Shown one piece after another: positions 11,328-19,447 of a stretch of DNA of 64,000 nt. Positions within the stretch are counted from its first letter, which is position 1, and each line of letters starts with the position of its first letter. Both the position numbers and the translations under genes were made by a program. Under the pieces are notes generated by a model, which was given only the letters and a program-made list of their open reading frames with translations, ran no database searches and was not told where the DNA came from. This DNA is from Amycolatopsis umgeniensis (GTDB taxonomy: Bacteria > Actinomycetota > Actinomycetes > Mycobacteriales > Pseudonocardiaceae). Location of the stretch: positions 3,720,001 to 3,784,000 of the forward strand of contig NZ_JACHMX010000001.1 of assembly GCF_014205155.1 (NCBI RefSeq). Reading direction: 5' to 3'.

Positions 11328-13856
11328 TTGACCGCCGAGGCACTGCCCGCCGAGCTCCGGCGCGCGATTGTCCAGGTCGCGCGGACCCCGCGGCTGCTGG
11401 TCGCCTGCGACTACGACGGCACGCTGGCCCCGATCACGGCCAACCCGGACGAAGCCCGGCCGCTGCCCGAATCGGTGGGCGCGCTCAGGTCGCTGGCCGG
11501 CCTGCACGAGACGACCACCGCGGTCATCTCCGGCCGCGCGTTGCGCGATCTCGCCACCCTGTCCCGTCTCCCCGCCGAAGTGAACCTGGTCGGCAGCCAC
11601 GGGTCCGAGTTCGACATCGGCTTCATCCACGCGCTCGACGAAAAAGCCCGTGAGCTCCACAGACGGCTCGAAGCCGAACTCGAGAACCTGGTGCTCGACG
11701 TGCCGGGTGTTTCGCTCGAGGTCAAGCCCGCGAGCATCGCGGTGCATGTCCGCCGCGCCGAGCACGAGGCGGGCCGCCGCGTCCTCCGCGATGTCCACAA
11801 TGGACCTTCGAACTGGGAGGGCGTCTCCACCACGGACGGCAAGGAGGTCGTCGAGCTCGCGGTCGTCCAGACGGACAAGGGCCGCGCGCTGGACACCCTG
11901 CGCCACCAGGTCGGCGCGACGGCGGCGATCTTCCTCGGCGACGACGTCACCGACGAGAAGGCGTTCGCCCGGATCTCCGGGCCGGACCTCGGCGTGAAGG
12001 TCGGCGAGGGCGAAAGCCTGGCGCAGTACCGGGTCCCGGACACCGTCGACGTCGCGATGGCGCTCGCCTTCCTGCTCGAAGAGCGCCGCAACTGGCTCTA
12101 CGGCGAGCAGGCGCCGCCGATCGAGCGGCTTTCCATGCTGGCCAACGAACGTTCGGTCGCGCTCGTCACGCCGGACGCCCGGCTGACCTGGCTGTGCCAC
12201 CCCGGCCCCGACGCGCCCGCGATCTTCGCGGATCTGCTCGGCGGCGCCGGCGCGGGGCACTTCTCGATCAAACCGCACCGCAACGGCCTGCCGCTCGGGC
12301 AGCGCTACCTGCCCAACACGATGACGGTCGAGACCCGCTGGTCGCGGCTGCTCGTCACCGACTACATCGAGCCGGAGAGCCCCGCGCACCGCACGGATCT
12401 CGTCCGGGTGATCTCGGGTGAGGCGGCGGCGGAGATCGTGTTCGCGCCCCGGCCCGAATTCGGTGGTGTGCCGGTGAAACTGGTCGCCCACGACGACGGG
12501 CTCCTGGTGCAGGGCACCTCGGAGCCGTTCGCGCTGCGTTCGCCCGGCGTGGAATGGGAGATCACCTCCGACGGCATGAACGACACCGCGACGGCGCTCG
12601 TCACCCCGTCCCCGGAGAACCCGGTGGTGCTCGAACTCCGTTGCGGCACCTCGGATCTCGGCGCGCACGAACTGTCCGAAGTGGAGCGACGCGCCCGCGC
12701 GGGCGACTACTGGAGCACCTGGGCGCAGACGCTCAAGCTGCCCAGCGTCCAGACCGACCTCGTCGGCCGCTCGGCGCTGACGCTGCGCGGGCTCGTCAAC
12801 ACCGACACCGGCGGCGTGCTCGCGGCGGCGACTTCGTCGCTGCCGGAGGAGATCGGCGGCGTCCGCAACTGGGACTACCGGTACTGCTGGATCCGCGACG
12901 CGGCCATGACCGTGCGCGAACTGGTCCACCTCGGCTCCACGGAGGAGGCGGAGGGCTACCTCCGCTGGCTGCACGGCGTGCTGTCCACTTTGGCCGGTCC
13001 GGAACGGCTGCACCCGCTGTACACCTTGGCGGGCAGCGTGATCGGCGCCGAAGCGGTCATCGAGTCGCTGCCCGGGTACGCCGGTTCGCGGCCGGTCCGC
13101 GTCGGCAACCTGGCGAACCACCAGGTGCAGCTGGACGTCTTCGGCCCGGTCGTCGAACTCGTGCGGACGCTGGCCGAGGCGCGCGGCGAACTGCGCGACG
13201 AAGACTGGCAGATGGTGCGCGCGATGGCCGAGGCCGTCACGCGGCGCTGGAACGAGCCGGACCACGGCATCTGGGAGGAGCGGCACGTACCGCGCCACCG
13301 GGTGTACTCGCGGGTGATGTGCTGGGTGACCATCGACAGGGCGATCAAACTGGGCGAGGTCTACGGCCGTCAGGTACCGGGCGCGTGGCCTTCGCTGCGT
13401 GACGAGATTTCCGCCGACGTGCTGGAGAAGGGCTGGAACGAAGAGGTCCAGGCCTTCACCACCGCCTATGACGGAACGGACCTCGACGCCGCGTCGCTGT
13501 TCGTCGGGCTGACCGGCCTGATCGATCCGGCCGACCCGCGGTTCCAGTCCACGGTGACGGCGATCGAGGCGGAACTGCGCAGCGGGTCCACCGTGTACCG
13601 GTATCGCCGCGACGACGGGCTTCCCGGCGGTGAGGGCGGGTTCCACATCTGCGCGGCTTGGCTCATCGAGGCGTACCTGCTCACCGGGCGACGCACCGAG
13701 GCCGAGGAACTGTTCACGCAGATCGTCGATGCCGCGGGCCCGACAGGTCTGCTGCCCGAGCAGTTCGACCCGATCGCGGAACGCTCGCTGGGCAACCACC
13801 CGCAGGCGTACTCGCACATCGGGCTGATCCGCTGCGCGAACCTGCTCTCCCAGTAA
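11328..13856 (+). CDS. Trehalose-6-phosphate phosphatase fused to GH15 trehalase-like domain
   Basis: A 842-residue fusion. Residues 1-245 are an OtsB-type HAD phosphatase (DYDGTLAPI at 28-36, GDDVTDEKAF near 205) that removes phosphate from trehalose 6-phosphate. Residues 265-400 match the trehalase-like N domain that precedes bacterial GH15 enzymes (ERLSMLANERSVALVTPDARLTW). Residues 470-842 are a GH15 (alpha/alpha)6 barrel with NWDYRYCWIRDAAMT near 515, LLPEQFD and HPQAYSHIGLI near the end. GH15 members of this type in mycobacteria hydrolyse trehalose. A product-forming and a product-degrading activity in one chain is unusual, and the GH15 part may instead act on another glucoside. TTG 11328 has GAGGAG upstream. 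Confidence 0.88.
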   Translation: MTAEALPAELRRAIVQVARTPRLLVACDYDGTLAPITANPDEARPLPESVGALRSLAGLHETTTAVISGRALRDLATLSRLPAEVNLVGSHGSEFDIGFIHALDEKARELHRRLEAELENLVLDVPGVSLEVKPASIAVHVRRAEHEAGRRVLRDVHNGPSNWEGVSTTDGKEVVELAVVQTDKGRALDTLRHQVGATAAIFLGDDVTDEKAFARISGPDLGVKVGEGESLAQYRVPDTVDVAMALAFLLEERRNWLYGEQAPPIERLSMLANERSVALVTPDARLTWLCHPGPDAPAIFADLLGGAGAGHFSIKPHRNGLPLGQRYLPNTMTVETRWSRLLVTDYIEPESPAHRTDLVRVISGEAAAEIVFAPRPEFGGVPVKLVAHDDGLLVQGTSEPFALRSPGVEWEITSDGMNDTATALVTPSPENPVVLELRCGTSDLGAHELSEVERRARAGDYWSTWAQTLKLPSVQTDLVGRSALTLRGLVNTDTGGVLAAATSSLPEEIGGVRNWDYRYCWIRDAAMTVRELVHLGSTEEAEGYLRWLHGVLSTLAGPERLHPLYTLAGSVIGAEAVIESLPGYAGSRPVRVGNLANHQVQLDVFGPVVELVRTLAEARGELRDEDWQMVRAMAEAVTRRWNEPDHGIWEERHVPRHRVYSRVMCWVTIDRAIKLGEVYGRQVPGAWPSLRDEISADVLEKGWNEEVQAFTTAYDGTDLDAASLFVGLTGLIDPADPRFQSTVTAIEAELRSGSTVYRYRRDDGLPGGEGGFHICAAWLIEAYLLTGRRTEAEELFTQIVDAAGPTGLLPEQFDPIAERSLGNHPQAYSHIGLIRCANLLSQ

Positions 13857-13864
13857 CGTCACTT

Positions 13865-13891
13865 CGCGCGTGAAGGCCCCCTTCACGCGCG
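13865..13891. terminator. 12-bp hairpin after the trehalose operon
   Basis: CGCGCGTGAAGG (13865-13876) and its exact complement (13880-13891) form a stem with a CCC loop, 9 bp after the fusion-gene stop. It probably ends otsA-operon transcription. Confidence 0.65.
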
Positions 13892-13925
13892 TTCAGGTTT
13901 CGTGCCGGGACTGGGGGCAGGTGGC

Positions 13926-13978
13926 GTTGCGAAAGCCACTTTCGCAACGTTGAAGGTTGCGAAAGTGGCTTTCGCGAC
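13926..13978. repeat. Nested palindrome, GAAAGCCACTTTC type, 7-nt loop
   Basis: Arms 13926-13948 and 13956-13978 are complementary with one mismatch around loop GTTGAAG. Each arm is itself a palindrome centred on CCA or TGG (GCGAAAG-CCA-CTTTCGC), so the element can fold as one long or two short hairpins. Confidence 0.8.
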
Positions 13979-14047
13979 GTGTCCCAGCGGGTCGGCTCCC
14001 TGGCGAGCGACGGTCTGGCGCTCACCGCTGCCTCCCCCACGACCGCG

Positions 14048-14102
14048 TGTCGCGAAAGCCACTTTCGGGACGTCTGATGTCCCGGAAGTGGCTTTCGCGA
14101 CA
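14048..14102. repeat. Nested palindrome, GAAAGCCACTTTC type, 7-nt loop
   Basis: Arms 14048-14071 and 14079-14102 (24 bp, one mismatch) enclose loop GTCTGAT. Near-copies lie at 13926-13978 and 59307-59359. Confidence 0.8.
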
Positions 14103-14141
14103 CCTCGACAGCGCGGGAGCGGTCCCCGAGCCAGACGCCGC

Positions 14142-14184
14142 GAAGGGGCCCTTCACCGCATGTCACGCGGTGAAGGGCCCCTTC
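14142..14184. repeat. 18-bp palindrome, apex CCGC-ATGTCAC-GCGG
   Basis: Arms 14142-14159 and 14167-14184 are perfect complements (GAAGGGGCCCTTCACCGC). The loop ATGTCAC fits ATGNNAY, shared with elements near 19.4 kb and 42.1 kb. Confidence 0.8.
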
Positions 14185-14294
14185 GCAACGGTGGAGTCGT
14201 CGCGCCGGCTGCAGTCCAAGGGGTCGTGGCCTTCGCCTTCTCGGGAGAACGAAGGTCACAGACGAACAGCCGGCGCGACGGGTTCGAGGGCGGG

Positions 14295-15251
14295 TCAGGT
14301 CCCGCTGATCAGGCGCAGGGCCAGATCGGAGCTGAACTGCCCGGCTTCGACGTTCGGCGCGATCCCGCACTTGCCGTCGGAGTCACCGGGCACCTTGACC
14401 CACAGCAGCATCTCGGCGCCGCCGCCGGTCTGCGAAGGCGTCCCGAGCTTGCGCCCGGCCGGGTTGCACCACTCGGAACCCTTGGGGCCGTTGCCGTTGC
14501 GGCTCGTGTCGATCACGAACGGCTTGGTGTAGCCGTACTTGCTCGACAGCGCGGCGCTGACGGCCTTGCCGTAGTTGGCCGAGTCGGTGGTGGTCTTGTA
14601 GTTCGACACGTTGATCGCGAGACCGCGGATCGACTTCACGCCGACGGCGTTGAGCCGGTCGGCCATGGTGGCGGCGGGGATCCAGGTCGAGTTGCCGCCG
14701 TCCATGTAGGCCCAGGTGTTCGGGGCCTTCGCGGCGAACTGCTCCGCGGCGAACTTGAGCAGGTCGAGGCGGGTCTGACGCTCGCCGGCGGGCAGGCAGT
14801 CGACCTGAGCGAGGGCGTCCGGCTCGATGATGACGACCGCGGGCTTGCCGCCGATGCCGTCGGCGAAGTTCGAGATCCAGGTCTTGTACGCCGCCGGGCT
14901 GCCCGCGCCGCCACCGGAGTGACCGCCGCAGTCGCGGCCGGGGATGTTGTAGGCGACCAGGATCGGCAGCTTGTCCGCCACGTCGGCGGCGTAGGTGTAG
15001 CCGTCGACGGCCTTCTTGACGTCACCGCTCCAGTTGCCGAACCAGCGCGCGCCCGCCTTGGTGGAGATGGCGGCCTTGATCTTGTCGGCGGTGCTGCCCG
15101 GGTGGTCCTTCACCCAGACCGCGGGGTTGGAGTTCGGGTCGACGTAGAAGCCGTTGGTCTTCTCAAGGGGGTTGCCGTCGGCGGCCTGGGCCGGCGAGGC
15201 GATGAGGGCCAGCAACGAGGCGGCCAGCAGACCGAGCGTCTTGATGCGCAT
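14295..15251 (-). CDS. Secreted GH6 cellulase (endoglucanase/cellobiohydrolase family)
   Basis: A 318-residue exported protein: signal peptide at residues 1-24 (LLAASLLALIASPAQA), then a single GH6 domain with no carbohydrate-binding module. GH6 blocks seen are AYNIPGRDCGGHSGG, VVIIEPDALAQVDC, LAINVSNY, FVIDTSRNGNGP and LLWVKVPGDSDGKC. Family members cleave beta-1,4-glucan with inversion. The compact single-domain form is typical of small actinomycete endoglucanases. ATG 15251 directly precedes the signal peptide and has GAGAAG upstream. GTG 15272 would add seven residues and is possible. An inverted repeat TTGTAC-N7-GTACAA at 15273-15291 lies immediately upstream. Confidence 0.9.
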   Translation of the reverse strand: MRIKTLGLLAASLLALIASPAQAADGNPLEKTNGFYVDPNSNPAVWVKDHPGSTADKIKAAISTKAGARWFGNWSGDVKKAVDGYTYAADVADKLPILVAYNIPGRDCGGHSGGGAGSPAAYKTWISNFADGIGGKPAVVIIEPDALAQVDCLPAGERQTRLDLLKFAAEQFAAKAPNTWAYMDGGNSTWIPAATMADRLNAVGVKSIRGLAINVSNYKTTTDSANYGKAVSAALSSKYGYTKPFVIDTSRNGNGPKGSEWCNPAGRKLGTPSQTGGGAEMLLWVKVPGDSDGKCGIAPNVEAGQFSSDLALRLISGT

Positions 15252-15272
15252 GCCCACCAGCTTCTCGATCAC

Positions 15273-15291
15273 TTGTACAAGATTCGTACAA
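15273..15291. promoter_or_regulatory. Inverted repeat TTGTAC-N7-GTACAA before the GH6 gene
   Basis: TTGTAC at 15273-15278 and GTACAA at 15286-15291 form a dyad just upstream of the cellulase start. It may be an operator. No cellulose-type CebR consensus is evident. Confidence 0.3.
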
Positions 15292-15347
15292 CCCTCGCGT
15301 TTCGTCCTCTGAACGCGCTACCGCGAGCAGAGGACGAAACGCGAGGG
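15292..15347. terminator. 20-bp hairpin after the C39-like peptidase gene
   Basis: Arms 15292-15311 and 15328-15347 are perfect complements (CCCTCGCGTTTCGTCCTCTG) with a 16-nt loop. It begins 2 bp after the minus-strand stop at 15350 and separates that gene from the GH6 gene. Confidence 0.75.
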
Positions 15348-15349
15348 GA

Positions 15350-16009
15350 TCAGGCCGAGTAGCCCTTCGGCGGGATCAGGGTGGCGAGCTGGTTGAAGGT
15401 GAGCCAGTAGATCTGGTTGCCGCCGAAGTTGGCCGGGTCGGCGATCTTCACCGTCATGTTGTCGCTGTTGTAGCCGATGATCGTGAAGTAGTGGTAGATC
15501 GTGTAGTTCGGGTAGCCCGGCGGGTGGTTGTTCGCCGGGGCGACGATGTTGGCGACGAGCGCGTAGCCCTTGTCGACGTCCAGCACGATGTCGCGCCACA
15601 GGAGGTCGCGCTGCGCCTGTGACGGCGGGTCGTTCGGCATCTCCTTGGTCTCGTACCAGCCGCCCGCGACGTGGTTGTTGAGGACGCGGGTGACCTGTCC
15701 GATCCAGTCGGTGCCGTTGGTGCTGGTCGGGAGCTCGTTCGCGAGCTGCTGCTGACTCGGCGGGTTGCCGTTCTTGGCCGAGATGGCGATCCGGGTGGCG
15801 GCCGGGCCGCACCAGTAGCCGGTCTCCTGGATCTGGTACTGGATGTTGAGTTCGGCGGCCGCCTTGACGCCCTCGACCTTGGCGGGCGGCGCCATCGAGT
15901 TCACGAAGCCGGGATCGACGTACTTGTCCTGAGCGACGGCCACCGCCGGAGCGGTGATCAGTGCGGACGCCGCGAGCGCGGCGATTACCGCGGACCTGAG
16001 CCTGCGCAT
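15350..16009 (-). CDS. Secreted C39-like papain-fold cysteine peptidase
   Basis: A 219-residue exported protein. Residues 1-27 are a signal peptide (LRSAVIAALAASALITAPAVAVA). The mature part contains the C39-like catalytic motif ETGYWCGPAATRIA (Cys near residue 67), a His block (IYHYFTIIGYN) and a downstream IADPA that could supply the Asp. Peptidase_C39_2 proteins cleave peptides outside the cell, but substrates are mostly unknown. GGAAGGA precedes ATG 16009. The gene is divergent from the ECF sigma gene. No ABC transporter is adjacent, so it is not a bacteriocin-processing exporter. Confidence 0.8.
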   Translation of the reverse strand: MRRLRSAVIAALAASALITAPAVAVAQDKYVDPGFVNSMAPPAKVEGVKAAAELNIQYQIQETGYWCGPAATRIAISAKNGNPPSQQQLANELPTSTNGTDWIGQVTRVLNNHVAGGWYETKEMPNDPPSQAQRDLLWRDIVLDVDKGYALVANIVAPANNHPPGYPNYTIYHYFTIIGYNSDNMTVKIADPANFGGNQIYWLTFNQLATLIPPKGYSA

Positions 16010-16176
16010 GGTAATCCTTCCCCAGTTTCACTTTTCATTGGTGAATAGTGAACAGGATCGCGCCTCGCGAGGCTTTTGTCTTGATCTCCACCTGCGCTTT
16101 CCCCGAGTGGCCCACGACGAAAGTAGGATCGGATGAACGCTCGAGGGGTCATCGGGCAAGAGCGATCGTGCAGGTG

Positions 16177-16797
16177 ATGAGAAACGATCACGAGCAGGCA
16201 GGCTCGCGGGGACTGGACAGGCCGGATCTCGGCGGTCCCGATCCCGCTCCCGTCTTCGGCATGCTCTTCGACGCCCACGCGGCCCCGCTGCAGCGCTATC
16301 TCGCCCGCCGCGTCGGCACCGAAACCGCGCACGACCTCGTCGCCGAGACGTTCCTCGTGGCTCTCCGGCGGCGGGAGACGTACCGTCCGGAGGCCGGAAC
16401 GGCGCGGGCATGGCTCTACGGCATCGCGACGAACCTGCTCCGGCACCACGTCCGCACCGAGACCCGCGCGCTCGCCGCGACGGCCCGGCTCGCGGCCACC
16501 GACCAGGTGGTCACGGCCGGGCACGACGGCCGCGTCGCCGAACGGGTCGACGCGCAGTCCCGCGCGGCCCAGCTGGCGGGCGCGCTGGCCGAACTGAGCG
16601 TCGCGGACCGCGACACCCTGCTGCTGGTCTCCTGGGCGGGCCTGGACCCCGGCGAAGTCGCCGAGGCGCTGGGCATCCCCGCCGGAACGGTCAGATCCCG
16701 GCTGCACCGGATCCGAAGATGGTTGCGCGCCAACGCGCCGGAGTCCACAAAGGACGAATCGAGTCACGAGGAGGAGGGCGAAAGTGCACGGCGGTAA
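16177..16797 (+). CDS. ECF-family RNA polymerase sigma factor
   Basis: A 206-residue sigma-70 family protein with region 2 (FDAHAAPLQRYLARRVG, DLVAETFLVALRRRETY) and region 4 ([39 protein letters not shown], a helix-turn-helix). It should direct RNA polymerase to a small regulon. The start is uncertain: ATG 16177 is taken, but GTG at 16168 or 16174 is possible and no clear ribosome site is visible. Its stop overlaps the next gene by 14 bp, so the two are translationally coupled. That gene probably encodes its membrane-bound partner. Confidence 0.85.
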   Translation: MRNDHEQAGSRGLDRPDLGGPDPAPVFGMLFDAHAAPLQRYLARRVGTETAHDLVAETFLVALRRRETYRPEAGTARAWLYGIATNLLRHHVRTETRALAATARLAATDQVVTAGHDGRVAERVDAQSRAAQLAGALAELSVADRDTLLLVSWAGLDPGEVAEALGIPAGTVRSRLHRIRRWLRANAPESTKDESSHEEEGESARR

Positions 16798-17935
16798 CAT
16801 CAGGAAGGTGTGGTCGGAGGCCGAACTCGACGAGGCGCTGGCCGAACTCCACGCCGAGCCGGAAACCCGGCAGGACGAGCTGTCCCGGGCCAGGGCCGCG
16901 CTCCTGCGCGCCGCGGGCGAGGTCGAAGAAGAACTCCACCCGGCGACAGCGCCCCCGGTAAAAAAACGGCCGGGCTCGTGGCGATGGATCGCGGCCGCGG
17001 CCGCCGCGGCGCTGGTGTCCGGCGGGGGGATCGTGGCGACGAACGCCTTCGTCGGCGAAGGCGGCCAGGACCCCGCGGCCCACTCGGTCCTCGCCCCGGG
17101 CGATGACGTGCTCAAAGCCCTTCGCGGCGACAACTTCCCGCTTCGCGAAGGTCAGTACCGGCTCGCCACGGAATCCACCTGGACCACACGCGTCACGAAG
17201 TCCGGGCTGGTCTACCAAACCCACGAGATCCTCGAACGCTGGCTGGGCCCGAACACTTACGTTCCGTCCAAGGCGCGCTTCACCGGAACCGGCGAGATCC
17301 GCTGGATCAAGGGTGACTACCAGACGGCGAAGGCCGCCGGGGACGCGATCCCGGCCCCGTCCTCGGTCACCTGGGAGGAACGCCCGGAGTCGCCGAGCAC
17401 CACGACGTCGTCGATTCCACCGCCGCGGGCCACGACGACCTCCGTGCCGCCGCCCGCCATCCCGCCCCGGGATCGCCTGCCGTCCGAAAGCGGGTGGACG
17501 GACCCCACCACGGCGTTCCTCACGGAACTGCCGATCGATCCGGCGAAGATGGCCGAGAGGATCCGTCACGACGGCGTCTGGCGCGACGGCCGCCCGGCGG
17601 AACAGCCGAACTCGCCACACGAGATGTTCGAGATGGCCTTCAACGTCCTCCGCTCGTCCCAGGGCTTCGGCGCGCAGCGGGTGGCACTGTGCCAAGCGCT
17701 CGCGCGGATGTCCGGCATCGCCACGGAGAGCATGACCACTTCGGACGGACGGCCCGCGCTGTCCTTTTCGGTCGTGCTGCCGAATCAGACTCGCACGTTC
17801 ATCGTCGACCTGGCGACGGCGGCCGTCGTCGGGAGCCGCGCCGTCCGGCCCCATGACGAGAAAGAGGACTGGCCGGGGCTGACCTTGTTCGACACGAAGA
17901 TCTCGGTGGTGATCACCGACGTGAACGGCCCCTAA
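16784..17935 (+). CDS. CU044_5270 family membrane protein, probable sigma-factor partner
   Basis: A 383-residue protein with a cytoplasmic N-terminal helix region (ELDEALAELHAEPETRQDELSRARAALL), one membrane segment at about 67-90 (WRWIAAAAAAALVSGGGIVA) and an extracytoplasmic domain containing a Pro/Thr/Ser-rich linker at about 200-235. Such proteins regularly follow ECF sigma genes in actinomycetes and are thought to act as anti-sigma factors or sensors. A zinc-type HxxxCxxC anti-sigma motif is absent. GTG 16784 has GAGGAGGGCG upstream and overlaps the sigma gene by 14 bp. The sensed signal cannot be read from the sequence. Confidence 0.75.
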   Translation: MHGGNIRKVWSEAELDEALAELHAEPETRQDELSRARAALLRAAGEVEEELHPATAPPVKKRPGSWRWIAAAAAAALVSGGGIVATNAFVGEGGQDPAAHSVLAPGDDVLKALRGDNFPLREGQYRLATESTWTTRVTKSGLVYQTHEILERWLGPNTYVPSKARFTGTGEIRWIKGDYQTAKAAGDAIPAPSSVTWEERPESPSTTTSSIPPPRATTTSVPPPAIPPRDRLPSESGWTDPTTAFLTELPIDPAKMAERIRHDGVWRDGRPAEQPNSPHEMFEMAFNVLRSSQGFGAQRVALCQALARMSGIATESMTTSDGRPALSFSVVLPNQTRTFIVDLATAAVVGSRAVRPHDEKEDWPGLTLFDTKISVVITDVNGP

Positions 17936-17941
17936 GGCGCG

Positions 17942-19300
17942 TTAGTGGGCATGTTTGGCGGCGTTGAGCGCGCTTCCGACGTCTCCCACCTCCAGTACCC
18001 GGATACCCGGCGGGATCTTGCCGGAGTCCGGCGGCACCAGCGCGTAGGTGAAGCCGAGCCGGGCGGCCTCCGCGAGCCGCCGCCCGACGCTCGGCACCCG
18101 CCTCACCTCACCCGACAACCCGACCTCGCCCATCGCGACGAGTTTGGGTGAGAGCGGGGTGTCCGTCGCCGACGAGATCAGCGCCAGCACCACCGCGAGG
18201 TCGATGCCGGGCTCGGTGATCTTCATGCCGCCGACCGTCGCCACGTAGACGTCCTTGTTGCCGACCTTGAGGCCCGCCCGCTTCTCCACCACGGCCAGCA
18301 CCATCGCGACCCGTGCCGAATCGAGGCCGCTCACCGCGCGCCGGGGCTGGGGTGCCTGGGTGTCCGAAACCAAGGCCTGTACCTCGCCCAGCAGGGGCCG
18401 CTTGCCCTCCATGGTCACCGTGACGGCGGTGCCCGCGACAGGCTCGGCGGTATGACTCAGGAAGAGTCCCGACGGGTCGGGCACGCCGACGATGCCCTCC
18501 TCGACCAGCTCGAAACAGCCGATCTCGTCCGCGGCGCCGAAGCGGTTCTTGATCCCGCGCAGCATCCGCAACGTCGAGTGCTTGTCGCCCTCGAACTGCA
18601 GGACGACGTCGACCAGATGCTCCAGCACACGCGGCCCGGCGACCGAGCCGTCCTTCGTGACGTGACCGACCAGCACGATCGGCAGCCCGCGTTCCTTGGC
18701 CAGCGCGACCAGCCCGGAGGTGACCGCGCGGACCTGGGTGACCCCACCCGGGGCGCCGTCCACCTGCGGCGAGGCCATGGTCTGGACCGAGTCGACGATC
18801 AGGACGCCCGGTTTGACCGCGTCGACGTGGCCGAGGATCGCGGAGAGGTCGCTCTCGGCCGCGAGGAACATCTCGTCGTGGACGTTGCCGGTGCGCTCGG
18901 CGCGCAGGCGCACCTGCCCCGCCGACTCCTCGCCGGTGACGTACAGCGCGCGTCCCGCAGTGGCCGCCCATTGATAGGCGACCTCCAGCAGGAGGGTCGA
19001 CTTGCCGACGCCGGGCTCCCCGGCGAGCAGGATGACCGCGCCCGGCACGAACCCGCCGCCGAGTACGCGATCCAGTTCGGAGACGCCGGTGGGCTTGGCA
19101 CGGGCCGTCTCGACGTCGACCTCGCCGATCGGGCGTGCCGGGGCGCTGGGCGCGCCGGCGGCGACCCTGGCTATCGCGGGACGGGCGTCGCCGCGTTCCT
19201 CGATCGTTCCCCATGCCTGGCACTCGGGGCAGCGCCCGACCCACTTCGGCGCCTCGTACCCGCATTCACCGCAGCGGTAGGTGCTGCCTTTCTTGACCAC
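17942..19300 (-). CDS. radA: DNA repair protein RadA
   Basis: A 452-residue RecA-like ATPase that drives branch migration during recombination repair. It has a four-cysteine zinc finger (YRCGECG, GRCPECQ) at 9-30, Walker A GEPGVGKST near 93, the RadA-specific KNRFG motif near 255 and a Lon-like C-terminal domain (GGMKITEPGIDLAVVLAL). GTG 19300 has no Shine-Dalgarno, but a TAGCCT hexamer lies exactly six bases upstream, consistent with a leaderless mRNA. In Mycobacterium tuberculosis radA sits between lpqE and disA. lpqE is next door here, but disA is absent from the expected position. Confidence 0.96.
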   Translation of the reverse strand: MVKKGSTYRCGECGYEAPKWVGRCPECQAWGTIEERGDARPAIARVAAGAPSAPARPIGEVDVETARAKPTGVSELDRVLGGGFVPGAVILLAGEPGVGKSTLLLEVAYQWAATAGRALYVTGEESAGQVRLRAERTGNVHDEMFLAAESDLSAILGHVDAVKPGVLIVDSVQTMASPQVDGAPGGVTQVRAVTSGLVALAKERGLPIVLVGHVTKDGSVAGPRVLEHLVDVVLQFEGDKHSTLRMLRGIKNRFGAADEIGCFELVEEGIVGVPDPSGLFLSHTAEPVAGTAVTVTMEGKRPLLGEVQALVSDTQAPQPRRAVSGLDSARVAMVLAVVEKRAGLKVGNKDVYVATVGGMKITEPGIDLAVVLALISSATDTPLSPKLVAMGEVGLSGEVRRVPSVGRRLAEAARLGFTYALVPPDSGKIPPGIRVLEVGDVGSALNAAKHAH

Positions 19301-19306
19301 TCCGCG

Positions 19307-19312
19307 AGGCTA
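19307..19312 (-). promoter_or_regulatory. -10-like hexamer for leaderless radA
   Basis: TAGCCT on the minus strand ends six bases before the GTG start of radA, fitting the TANNNT-N6-start pattern seen at seven other genes in the window. Confidence 0.45.
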
Positions 19313-19355
19313 GCGGGCACCACCGACAAACCCCGGCAGCGACGGACCTGGGAGC

Positions 19356-19430
19356 CGAAAGGCCCTTTCCCCGCATGGGACGCAGCGAAAAGGGCCCTTC
19401 ACCGCATGAGATGCGGTGAAGGGCCCCTTC
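19356..19430. repeat. Double hairpin, apex CCGC-ATGNNAY-GCGG
   Basis: A weak hairpin with loop ATGGGAC (19375-19381) is followed by a strong one with arms 19392-19407 and 19411-19426. Drawn with a 7-nt loop, the second has apex CCGC-ATGAGAT-GCGG. It lies between divergent radA and the end of lpqE and could terminate lpqE. Confidence 0.7.
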
Positions 19431-19447
19431 AGCCCGTCTACGGAGAC

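Larger units (their letters stand above)
13857..14294. other. 438-bp gene-free stretch between convergent genes
   Basis: The stretch holds four hairpins (13865-13891, 13926-13978, 14048-14102, 14142-14184) and no reading frame that looks real. Both flanking genes point into it. The hairpins make up roughly 40 percent of its length. Confidence 0.7.

Noticed and set aside
9798..13886. A 1362-codon open frame on the minus strand opposite otsA and the OtsB-trehalase fusion.
   Set aside because: The plus strand holds two complete enzymes with full motifs. The antisense frame is repetitive Arg/Asp/Val text typical of GC-rich shadow frames.
15350..16009. The C39-like peptidase as a bacteriocin-processing protein.
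   Set aside because: It has a secretion signal and no ABC exporter or small precursor peptide gene beside it.
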